This document shows positions 21,641 through 31,800 of a stretch of DNA of 64,000 nucleotides, in pieces. How positions within the stretch are numbered: the first letter of the stretch is position 1; each line of letters opens with the position of its first letter. The DNA is from Erodium maritimum. Lineage: Eukaryota > Streptophyta > Magnoliopsida > Geraniales > Geraniaceae. The position numbers were made by a program, and so were the translations under genes. The notes below the pieces were generated by a model, which saw only the letters and a list, made by a program, of their open reading frames with translations, had not been told where the DNA came from and did not search any database. The stretch lies in assembly GCA_963921825.1 (NCBI GenBank), contig OY997595.1:19027228-19091227 (forward strand). Reading direction: 5' to 3'.

Positions 21641-22779
21641 GGCCCGGAGACCCATGGCCTGTGTCTGGCCTGGATGTCCGAGCACAGAAGAGGGAAGGTT
21701 AGGGTTTGGCTCCGTCCGCCGGCGGCGGCGACGTCAGGGGAACTCGGAGGGACGAGCAGAGGTGGCCGGGAGGGGCACCAGGGCTCCGGCGTGACCAGGA
21801 CAGTGATGGTGGTGGCTGGCGCGCGAACCAACAACCACCTCCGTCTCAGATCTGGTGAGAGATCGAACTCTCGCCGACGTGGGAGCTGTGATGGAGCTCG
21901 GGGTTCAGGCCAGGGATGAAACAGGTGAAGCTCGTCCAAATCGAGCTCGGCAAGATGGCTTTTCAGGTGGGGTTCTTCAGCGACGGTGAACAGGACAGGA
22001 GACAACGCCTACCTACGTTGATTCTCCGTCACCGGCTCAGTTCCACTTGGACTCGGAGAGGAAGGATGGAGAGGAGGGGTTCCTGGTGGCGAGGGTCGGT
22101 CGTGGGCGAGGGAAGACAGGGCAGACGAGAGGAAGGATGGAGGCGTTGGCGTGCTGCGAGAGAGAGGGAGGGAGGGAGAACTGAGGAGAGGATGTCTCGG
22201 GAAGCGTGAAACGAAATGGGGAAGATGCACAGTGCAACTAGGGTTGAGGGGAAGGGCTTGGGCTTGGCGAGTTGGGCCTGGTCTGGCCTGGTCCAGGCCT
22301 GTTTCCTCTCTTTTTCTTTTTTTTAATTTGGCCCAAAATTCAACCCTTTTTCCAACCAACGACGGTCCAATCTTATAATTTAAATATTAATAATTTTAAC
22401 TGGGGCGGTCTTTACAGGGACGCAGCCCCGCCAGAAGGCATGAGAGGCAGGGTGAGCATCGGGGACTGGCCTTGGGAGGGGTCCCATGTCGATACTTTGC
22501 CTCCCACCATCACCGTCGTTGAGATCCTAGATTTCCGGCACCCCTTTCCCCCTCTTCGTATTCTGTCCTTGCTTATACGGCATCCCAGTTTAGTGATAGC
22601 TGGCTCATCCAATACCGTCAGTGACGATTATAATTTACAAAGAACTGCGACACCATTATATATTTTGTCTGTTCTTGTTCTTCGTAACAGAGATTTATTC
22701 TTAATACATTCATATGTATTTTAATTTAAACTAATAAATTACACATTTCGCTCAAAAATAACAATTTAGTTTAACAAAC

Positions 22780-23480
22780 ATATCGTAATAAATTAATATA
22801 AATACTAATCTTCACAGGATCGTATCTACTGTAATGAATTGATTGGTCCCTTCCAATAATAACAAATAAAACCGTAAAAACATCTTAGGAGCTCATTGAA
22901 GTGAACGTAGACATAGGCTTCGTGCATGCAAAAGATCATGGAGAGTTGTCAATAACTTTGTGATTCATAATCCAGCGCATCCCAAGTTATTGTCACGGTC
23001 GGACAATGACAAAACAGGTTATTAGATTTGCATTTGCCACATGTCCACCAAGTATTAATACGATGTCCGTATTCTATTTTTGTCCATGTCAACACATTAA
23101 TATAAAGTCGGCCCAACATATAATCTAGAGAAAATAATAAAGATCGATTAATCCATCACTTTAATATAACAATGCATTATTCTTGTTTATTTTAAATTTT
23201 GTACTGTCTATTATCCTTAACAAAAAGCTATTATACATGGCACATGATCGTTAATGACCTCCCATCTTAAGATTTCAATGATAACATAATAAAAATAACT
23301 CAAAGATTATTAAAAGTAATGGATGGATATATTTTTTTAAAGAACAGTGAAATAGACTAAAATACATGGTTAAAATTGAATGATTGAAACTGGATCTGGC
23401 TAGAATCAGAAAAGGTCAAGGCTTAACTTTTGAGACATTCTACATTCATACTAATTTAGACACTTACGTTGTAGCGAGGC
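22780..23480. other. intergenic stretch, nothing recognised
   Basis: AT-rich, unique-looking sequence with no coding frames of note. Confidence 0.5.
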
Positions 23481-23725
23481 TGTAGTGTGGGCCTACGGCG
23501 GTCGCACTCAAATCGCCGTCCACTGTGTTTAAGCCCTCCACGTGCTTCATGACGCCGTGATTTAGTTAGTTATATGACATGCTATTAAGTTCCTTACGTA
23601 GCAGACACGTGGAGCACTCGATATGACACGTACATGGTCGGTAGGAGGTAACACGTGGAGGATCCTGAGGAGCTCGTGCTCTTACCGTTTTAGTCACAGC
23701 CGTCTTGATTACACACAACCGTCCG
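23480..23725. promoter_or_regulatory. cluster of G-box/ABRE motifs with no adjacent gene
   Basis: Three CACGTG palindromes (23539-23544, 23606-23611, 23652-23657) plus GACACGTAC lie within about 120 bp of moderately GC-rich DNA. In plants bZIP and bHLH factors bind such clusters in stress and light promoters. No host coding region starts nearby on either strand; the half-LINE at 23795 follows directly. Confidence 0.4.
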
Positions 23726-23794
23726 GATCAACACGGGATATTTTCTTTTGTGAAATTCAAGTAGTTGTATTCGAATGTGTGTATTTTCTTTGGG

Positions 23795-24640
23795 TTTTTT
23801 TGAACCAAGGGTACAATATTATTGATTCAAAAGATTATATTAGTGTGTGTCGAGGAACAAGATTCTCGACCACGAGTAGAAGGTCAGAATAGGTGAACAA
23901 TTGTTCTCTGAACCTTTTAGTATCATAACCGACGTAAGCGGTATTGCGATGCCTACTAGCCCACGATAGAAGACGGAGTAGAGGAATGAGATATCGGAGA
24001 TCCTGAGGGATTTCGATGATAATGATGAAGGGGTGACGCCCCATGAGCACAGACAGAATGTGGGGTACCGGAGATCCTGATGGATCTCAACAGTAATGGT
24101 GATGGTGGGAGGCAAAGCATCATCTAGGGACCTCTCCCAAGGACAGTCCCTAGAGCACTAGATTCTTGTCGTCATTGACCCTGCAAAGACGAAGTCAGAA
24201 AAAATAACAAAGACCTACTCGATTAGCCAGATCCATAATCGAGAGAGGGGTCGAGGAAGGAGCGGTGGTGGAGGCCAGGGAGGAGGCGGTTTCAGGGACG
24301 ACGGTACCGCCTTCAGAGCCGCCGACGGCGACGGTGGCGGAGGCCAGGGAGAGGGACGCGTCGGTGGCTTCATCGGCGACGGGGGGCTGATCGGGAGAGA
24401 TAACCTGATACCTCGGAGGCCCTGGTGCAGGCGCAACCCTAGGCAACGCGCCGCCCGAAAGAGGAACCTGAGCAAGGTCGTGGTAATCCCGGGTACTCGG
24501 CGACCTAGGGTTCAGATGGGGAGGGACAAGGTCGTTGCTTGGGGTCGAAGTAACCCAGGCCGAGAGCGCCATGGCGGCGGAGAGGAGAGACTGAAACTAT
24601 GTCGGGAGAGGTGGAGACAGCGTCGGGGTGAGACGCAATT
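23795..24640 (-). mobile_element. half-LINE E
   Basis: Reading leftward, a GC-rich leader is followed by ATG at 24572 and a 125-aa ORF1 fragment that begins MALSAWVTSTPSNDLV. It contains one copy of the 18-residue motif found in half-LINE D and is rich in Ala, Ser and Thr. Next comes a degenerate endonuclease start (GGGACTGTCCTTGGGAGAGG), then the 3'-UTR block GCCTCCCACCATCACC shared with D, and a poly-A at about 23795-23801. No reverse transcriptase is present. I did not find the target duplication. Confidence 0.7.
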
Positions 24641-24805
24641 TAAGCGTGATGTGATCTATCAATCATCTCATCGAAACAATCTTTTATCATATAGAATTGG
24701 ATTTAATCTGTTAGAGTTGGACACCATCGGAATTCATCGGTAACCAAACATTTAGAACTTGAGCGGTAGAGCTCTCTCGGCCAAACTTTTAGACACTTCA
24801 TTCGT

Positions 24806-24943
24806 CTATAAATATCACTCCATCATGTTTTTCCGTTCTCATACCATACCCAAATGAAATTCATCTTATATATAGTGTCTCTTACATTGTTAGCTGCAGC
24901 GTGCACCAACGAAGAGATTTTTAGGGTGGAATCCATGGAATAG
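24806..24943 (+). pseudogene. truncated start of a secreted-protein gene
   Basis: A TATA box CTATAAATA (24806-24814) lies 40 bp before ATG 24854. The 29-codon frame reads MKFILYIVSLTLLAAACTN and then EEIFRVESME, ending at TAG 24941-24943. The first 17 residues form a textbook signal peptide: one Lys, a hydrophobic core, then Ala-Ala-Ala-Cys. Downstream I find no continuing domain. Either the gene is truncated, a donor such as TTTAGG|GTGGAA leads to an exon I cannot place, or the frame encodes a very small secreted peptide. Confidence 0.4.
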
Positions 24944-25274
24944 CTCTTTAGTCTTTGTGAATGCTATATCAGTAGTTGAAACACATACATATATGGTCTT
25001 TTAGGATGATTGTTGGCAGGGTCGAGCCTTTATGTTCAGAGGCCTTAGGAAATTCTTTATAAAAATGGCCTATAACCATTACTACAGAATCGCTGTTGAC
25101 AGACGGATTGTATCTGTTTCTTAAGTCGTACTATCTGTCGCCTAAGGGCTGTCGGTGAAGTCTTGTGGGACAAGTTTAGGATTAAAGGAGCAAAATGTAC
25201 GTCGGGAAGGTCGCTCCTTCAGCCACGAATGTTTTCCTATTACTGAAGACTACCATTTTTCCAATAGATGCAAT

Positions 25275-25440
25275 CTATGTTAGGTGTGTCCACATGTAAG
25301 TCAGGAATCCCACATCGGATACTTAAGGAATAAGGAAAGACTTAATATACACCTTGGACCCATGACCTGATAGACTAGTCTTTTGGGTCAAGTGGGGTGA
25401 CCAACGTGTATATCATGGGCTTTTTGTTGTGTGCTCCTCC
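25275..25440. repeat. TRIM-like LTR fragment (probable)
   Basis: Contains TGTTAGGTGTGTCCACATG, AATCCCACATCGGATA, ACACCTTGGACCCATGACC and GTGCTCCTCC. A TCCCACATCGG phrase followed by a short spacer is common in small plant LTR elements. It is fragmentary; the ends are not fixed and it is treated as a fossil. Confidence 0.35.
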
Positions 25441-25464
25441 TTAATAAGCCCTAGTTCTCCCCAA

Positions 25465-25670
25465 ACAATCTGTTGTCGAAGTTTACCACTAGTATGACAA
25501 ATATTATCTATTGTTGAAGATGACCACCCTTCCGGTGGATGCATTATGCTTCTGAAGTTTACCACCGTACAGATGGATACTAACTGTTGTTGAAGCATAT
25601 CACCCTTCCGTCGAGTACTATCTGTTGTTGAAGAATGTCACCCTTCCGCTGGATGCAACCGTTACTGAAG
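25465..25670. repeat. minisatellite, about 38-40 bp period
   Basis: About five diverged units share CTGTTGTTGAAG, then TATCACCCTTCCG, then GGATGCA. One outlying unit lies at about 25236. Single-base and small length differences separate the units. Confidence 0.7.
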
Positions 25671-25929
25671 TCTTGAGCCAGATCCCTACATGATGGATTA
25701 TATTTGTTGGGTGGTTGTTATCCAGAATAACTGAAATTGTTTCGAAATACCCAAACGTGCATATTATAATACCATGCATAATTGTTATAAAAATCCAATA
25801 TTTATATTCAACCATAACAAGTCAATTATTAGTTCTACAATAGACACAACAACACAGTCAAATTATACAAACATTAATATAAAGTTTGGATCAAAACATT
25901 TAGGAATGACATTACATGGCATGTTGGTT

Positions 25930-26380
25930 GTTGGTTCTTGGTTGCTCAACCAGTTGGAGAACATCTCTTGCATCATTTATGTTTGAGATGCTTGAAAGGT
26001 ATCCCTTTCCTAGACAAGTTTTGTCTTCCATCTCTTTGCGCAAGGCATCCTCCAACTGTAAGTGTTGCTCCTCAAAATTCTAGAAGAAATGTGCCTCCTA
26101 CACAGCGAGGCAAGCCTTCAACCCCTCTATCTCCTCAAAGGAGTTTACAAACCTCACTCTGAAACAACCTTTACCCTTCATCTCCTTCTTCGTTAGGAGC
26201 TTCACCGTCTTCCTAAGACCAGACTAAAATCGTCCCTTATTTTTTTACGCGAGATTTCCTAGATGAGGGAAAACTTCTTCTCCAGAGTCATCAGCCTAAC
26301 AAAAGGGGGTGAATCCTCGTACTCACGTTGAGTACTTCTCTCAGGCTTCCTCCATAATTATTCTAACGTCTTCCTAAAAT
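25930..26380 (-). pseudogene. degraded coding remnant, unassigned
   Basis: In one minus-strand frame, pieces such as KEMKGKGCFRVRFVNSFEEI and EEQHLQLEDALRKEMEDK read like a charged helical protein, interrupted by stops. I do not recognise the family; a transposon-encoded coiled-coil protein is possible. Confidence 0.25.
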
Positions 26381-26399
26381 ATAATGGGAACTTTGAATG

Positions 26400-27147
26400 A
26401 GACTCAACAAAACATACTAGATACGACTTATATATAACATAATAAAATACATCTAAAATTTTATTCACATAACTAAAACAACAATAAAATTCGCGAAAGC
26501 AATTTCGTTATACTTAATTATTTTTTTGTATGTTTGAGATCATTATAACATTTTTGTCTTAATCGTGGCCTTAATACAATAAAATTAAATAGAATACATT
26601 GTTTTAAAAATATACAAGAAGTTTTACTAAATAGAATACATATCACTCGTAGAACGTCTTATTGGTTTTGGTTGTCAGGTTAGTGGTAAGTCTCAATATA
26701 TGTGTCGTAGTGCGGAGATAATGTGGATCGCTTACGGTGGTCTCAGACCCGATCACAGAGTGACTTACTATCCCCATGGTGAGAGAGCTTAATATCTTCT
26801 CGAGATGCCTTTCCTCTGTCGCTTAAGGCTTACAATATATGCAAAATATATAAGTGAAAAACAAAAATAAACTATAACGCAAACATTGTGTAATTCATAA
26901 AGTATTTGTACTATGAACACGGACGATTTAAAGTGAGCTCAAAACCATATGAACTGGTCATCGCGGTGTATAAATTCAAGCGATATTGGAACCTCGGGAT
27001 TTGGGTTGTCAGAGATTTTGTGTTTATGCTCCCATTTTACAATCCAGCATTTTGTGTCGAGCTTCGAGTCTCCAAAGTCCATACCACTTATTCAAATATG
27101 TTGTATTTTTACCATTAACAAGTCAACTGATCAATTGCATCCCATAC
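26400..27147. other. intergenic stretch, nothing recognised
   Basis: AT-rich DNA with short unrelated open frames. No gene or repeat assigned. Confidence 0.5.
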
Positions 27148-27156
27148 ATCTATTTA

Positions 27157-28114
27157 GGGAAAATTTCATTTTACCACCCTGTCAAACATTTAACTTCAGT
27201 TTGATACCCTGGCATAAATTTTTATCAGTTTCATACCCAAACCAAACATTTAATTTCACTTTCATACCCAGCCGGGTAAAATGTCCAAAATACCCCTAAC
27301 TATTACTCACATTTTCATCTCATGCCATTGGTTCAGAATTTGAAAAGAAGTGAAATGACAATAATACTCTTCATTGTTTAGGGTGTTAAACTGAAAATTT
27401 GACTAATTTTAAAATAAAATCAATTTTTTTATATAAATTCAATTTTTATTTTCAAAAAATCAGATTTTAATTTTAAAAATACATAAAATCATTTTTTTTT
27501 ATTAAAAACAGTTTTATTTTTTAAAAAATTTAATTTTATTTATATTAGAAAAAAAATCTGGAGGAAGCGACTTCGTCCTCTCCGGCGTGGTCTCCGGCCA
27601 CCCCTCCTCCGCCGGCGTCGTCCCCGGCCACCCCCACCTCCCCCTCCTCCGCCGGCGTCGTCCCCGGCCACCCCCACCTCCGCCTCCTCCTCCGGCGTCG
27701 TCCTCTGCAGTGCCCCCGACTGGTTCAAATCTGGTAAATCAAGGCTGCATCTCTGTGTCCATCTGATTTTAAAAAAAATGATTTTATATATTTTTAAAAT
27801 TAAAATCTGATTTTTTGAAAATAAAAATTGAATTTATAAAAAAAAAACTTATTTTATTTTAAAATTAGTCAAATTTTCAGTTTAACACCCTAAACAATGA
27901 AGGGTATTATTGTCATTTCACTTCTTTTCAAATTCTGAACCAATGACATGAGATGAAAATTTGAGTAATTAGTAGGGGTATTTTGGACATTTTACCCGAC
28001 TGGGTATGAAAGTGAAATTAAATGTTTGGTTTGTGTATGAAACTGATAAAAATTTATGCCAGGGTATCAAACTGAAGTTAAATGTTTGACAGGGTGGTAA
28101 AATGAAATTTTCCC
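27157..28114. mobile_element. complete foldback MULE-type element with GC-rich core
   Basis: Perfect 9-bp target duplications ATCTATTTA (27148-27156, 28115-28123) flank a 958-bp element that begins GGGAAAATTTCATTTTACCA and ends with the reverse complement. The inverted repeats are about 345 bp each (27157-27503 and about 27770-28114). They are built of subterminal units such as GTGAAATTAAATGTTTGG. Long inverted repeats with 9-bp duplications are the mark of Mutator-like elements. No transposase is present. The core (about 27555-27765) is a GC-rich tandem repeat flanked by very AT-rich arms. Confidence 0.85.
27590..27715. repeat. GC-rich tandem repeat, about 42 bp period
   Basis: Three units carry CTCCGCCGGCGTCGTCCCC, GGCCACCCCCACCTCC and CCTCCTCC. 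They sit in the core of the MULE-type element. The base composition is unlike the arms, so this core may be a captured and amplified host fragment (Pack-MULE style). Source unknown. Confidence 0.65.
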
Positions 28115-28429
28115 ATCTATTTATAAAATAAATAAAAAATGGATTCTCACGATTTTAAAATAAAGGGATGATTTCTATTAAATTTCTCCTCTCCTCGCAC
28201 AAATGTAAATGTCTAATCCTCAACTGTAATTAAAATAAATATAATAAGAAATTAATATTTCAGCTCACATGGGAGGATATACTACTTTTTCCACACTCAT
28301 GAAATATCCCAACCCATCGTGATTGTATGAGGAACATTTATTGGAAATGAGGTAAGAATTACCCATAAACATATGGATTCAGTCGGTGGACATTTTGCCG
28401 TCCTGAGCGGAGATGACGCATGTAGACTA

Positions 28430-28650
28430 GCGAACGTGGCTATGCTGTTTTGGGCAAAGCCTATGTAACCAACTGCACTTTATTACTACGTACAAATATG
28501 TCAAATGTTACTGACCCTTGTCATAGCGCCACGTGTTCTGGACGGCTTACAATAATAGAGCCTTGGCTCTGTTGGTAACGACTGCCACGTGTCCACAGCA
28601 GAGGTTGGACCACGTTGATTGGCCAAAGATGGAGACACCTGTCCCAATCC
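28430..28650. promoter_or_regulatory. second G-box pair without a gene
   Basis: GCGCCACGTGTTC (CACGTG at 28530-28535) and TGCCACGTGTCC (28586-28591) lie 56 bp apart, with TTGATTGGCCAA just after. They sit 3' of PURKE (which ends at 28857, minus strand), so they are not its promoter. No coding region follows on either strand. Confidence 0.35.
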
Positions 28651-28856
28651 CTTTCCTTATCTTTTCTGACTTGACTTCAACAAATTTAAAATATTAAATT
28701 TAAACCGTTGGACAAAAAAACTCAAATACAAGTTATTTGACAAATTAGCTTCGTTAATCAGCCTCTGATTTGGAATCATATTTCATAAACATGAATTATG
28801 CAACAAAGCACCAGCCGCACTTGAAAAATCGGCCATTCCAAGTCCGTCCGTAGAGG

Positions 28857-31800
28857 TCAAGGATTCAAATAAGCCTCCCAACCAGCATCCTCTAGCTTCC
28901 CTGCTTTGACCAAGACTTCGTTCTTGGTGTCTTCTTGGTACTGGATCATCCTGCACGTAACACCAATGTCGCCTCAAAGAATCCTAATAGTCCCTCGTTT
29001 CGGTATTGCTAAACAGACGAGCAGAATTCGTACCTTGCTTGTAAGTCTGCGTCGCTGGCCCCCAACATCCTCACAGCCAACAATGCTGCATTTGTAGAGT
29101 TGTTTATTGCAACTGTTGCAACGGGAACGCCACGTGGCATCTGTGTGATGTAATAATATGGAAAAATTGAAGGCCTCAATAATATCCCGAGAAGATAAAA
29201 ATGGCGGAAATGCCTTTGACCTTAATCTAAAAAAGACTTCATATCTACCATAAACATTTTGATTAGATGCAAAAAACGGTTGAGTAGATGTCAAAAGACT
29301 CCTTAAAGATAAAACTACTTAAAAGACGGAAAAAATGGTTTTTTTTATATTATGGTCAAGGGCATTTTCGTCATTTTTTAAAAGCAAAAAAAAAACTATC
29401 TGCATTTTATAAAAGTTTAGGTGCTTGTAAGTAACTTTTTAAAGTTAGGGATAGTTGTGTGCAAAAAACATATAGTACACTAGCTATCTGCAATTAACCC
29501 TAGAAAAAATTGTGGTAGAAAACAATACCTGCACGATTGACAAGAGTGAATCGAGTCCATCCAATGCGGAGGCACGCACAGGGACACCGATAACAGGCAA
29601 TGGAGTAAGTGCGGCTACCATACCTGAATGCAAAAGCAATAGCTTATTTAATCTCTAATAAAAAAATGTTGTGGACCAAAATAACCTCCTACTTCTATAT
29701 TGAACAGAGTTTGCATACAACTAACCTGGCAAGTGAGCTGCACCGCCAGCACCGGCAATGATGACTTGAACGCCTCTCTCCCTTGCAGAGGAAGCGTAAG
29801 AGAACATCAATTCAGGTGTTCTGTGTGCTGAAACTATTTTTACCTGCCATTTTATATATGGTCAGCCAGCTAATTCAGGTGAAACTTTATTCTCTAAAAG
29901 TGAATCAATTCTTTGAAAAGTAACCTCGTAAGAAACACCAAACGTATTCAGAATCTTTGCAGCTTCTTTCATAACAGGAAGGTCAGAATCTGAACCCATT
30001 ATGATTCCAACTCGTGGAGCGGCTGCAACAAGAAAACATAGGAGATATAATGCAGTTTAAATATAACAGGTTTCACTTGAAATCCTCAACTGAACTTAAA
30101 ATGAAACAAAATGCAAGAACACATCAAGCTGAGGCTCAAGTTTTAAGTAAAATGTTATTAGTGAGATTTAGTAAGGCTCTAATCTCTAGTTTCCTTCGAG
30201 TCTCTTCACATACACAACCATAGTTTGCAGTTGGTGATTGCCTAAATCAACAAGCAACGGATTCTATTAGATTCCGTCCTCACAAGCTAGTTCAAACTCA
30301 TTGTCAACCACCACCATGTGGTTTGCTGAATAGATCAAATACTACTGACTAGCCAATGTAACTTACCAGCAGAATGACCATCTGAAACCTCTCCTTTCAG
30401 CATTGAATTTAGCCGAGCTTCAACAACGCCCAAAGAAGAACCAACAATGGTTATATGACCCATCTTACGTTGCTTTCGCATTTCTGTCGTAACATTATGA
30501 CACGACAATTCAGGTGAGCATTGTTTGGTGGACAGGGCAAGGACGAAGATGAAGGATAAAGTCATCTAACCTGGTTTGTCATACCAATGAATGGAAGCTC
30601 CTGGGGTAGATAGTGCCCTTCCAAGTAGTTGATGAGCCAAGTAGAAGCCTGCCTCCCCCTAGAAGTGTGATATTTTGTATAACTGTTCAATTCTTGGTTG
30701 AGAGTACAAAGGTAATGGAACAGAATATGTCAAAATAATGCCCTCTAAGAACCCATGTTGAACAAAGATGCATTTTAAAGTAGATATTGAGTTTGATGTT
30801 TTGTACATAATTTTTTCCACAAAAAAAAAACATTATCCAAATAGACAAGGAAAATGGAAGTTGTAAAATTAGGACTAGAAAGTTCCTCTTCAAAATAAGG
30901 AAAATTAATTCCTGAAGACTTCACTGTGTTGCTGCATTCATTTTCTATACAAAATAATCATTTCAACATTGACAGTCTAAACAAAGTCAGCACTAAATCA
31001 AATACACTAATGTACTATGTTAACTGTACCCCCAAGTCCAAGAAAAATGCAGTTTTATTTATTTGTTCTCTTAAATCCTGACCAAAAAATCCTCAACTTC
31101 CAGGTGCAAACTCTCTTAGGCTTACATTGTATTACTTACAAAGCCATAACTGATAGTATGTACTAATGCATATACTGGTAGCTCTTGCAACAAACAAGAA
31201 GGATATAATAGGTGAAAACAAAAATTACCTCTTCTTCACCCAGTACATTATACATGATAGCAGCTGGAGTTTTCATTGAGGGATCGCCTAGTGGAAGACC
31301 AATAACAGCACGCAAGTGTTGCTCGTATTGTGAGGTCAAGCAGGATTCAATTGTGTGATGGCCACTATTGTGAGGTCTAGGAGCTACTTCATTCAATAAA
31401 ATCTGTCAAGCAAAAAAACAAAAATTATAGATCAGTAAAAGCAGCTTTTTTATTAGACCGAAATTGAAGGGGAAAAAAGCATCCACTCCCTCCGTCCAAA
31501 ATGTGTGCCTTATTTGGTTTTTTGCAAAAATGAAGTATTAAGTAATGGTACTATGGCAGTGCAGCTAGTGCTTGATTGGAACTATATGCCTTCATGGCTC
31601 ACATGTGCTACCTGACTAAGCGGTTATAGCTAGTTCATAAAAAAAAGGACACTTGGTAATTCATGCATAATTCACTTGCTAAAAAGGCAAGTAGACCCTA
31701 TTTATGGGACATCAAGTTAAGGACATTAGGGCATTATTTTGGGACGGAGAGAGTGAAATAGATAAGCAAACATGACACACAAGTTAATACCGAAGCCAAA

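Larger units (their letters stand above)
19721..22416. mobile_element. solo LTR, probably Ty3/gypsy-type
   Basis: A single 2696-bp LTR runs from TGTCACGCCC to GGTCTTTACA, with 5-bp target duplications GGGAC at 19716-19720 and 22417-22421. No internal region or second LTR is present, so it is a solo LTR left by recombination. It lies inside half-LINE D and is younger than that insertion. Termini of the GGGCGTGACA kind (minus strand) suggest a gypsy element in minus orientation. Orientation and family are inference. Confidence 0.8.
19000..22759 (+). mobile_element. half-LINE D, split by a solo LTR
   Basis: Near-perfect 19-bp target duplications (AACAATTTAGTTCAACAAA, 18981-18999; one mismatch at 22760-22778) bound a LINE of about 1.07 kb: 19000-19720 and 22422-22759. 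The left part has a 5' UTR and the ORF1 N-terminus. The right part has the ORF1 end, a degenerate endonuclease start (GGACTGGCCTTGGGAGGGG) and the 3' UTR ending TTTCGCTCAAAAATAACAA. The remaining ORF1 and all of ORF2 are absent. Its 3' half matches the minus-strand copy at 23795-24640 (GCCTCCCACCATCACC). Confidence 0.8.

Noticed and set aside
21446-22378. Several frames of 60-130 codons
   Set aside because: They are translations of GACCCG-type and CCTGG-type repeats and GC-rich LTR sequence inside the solo LTR.
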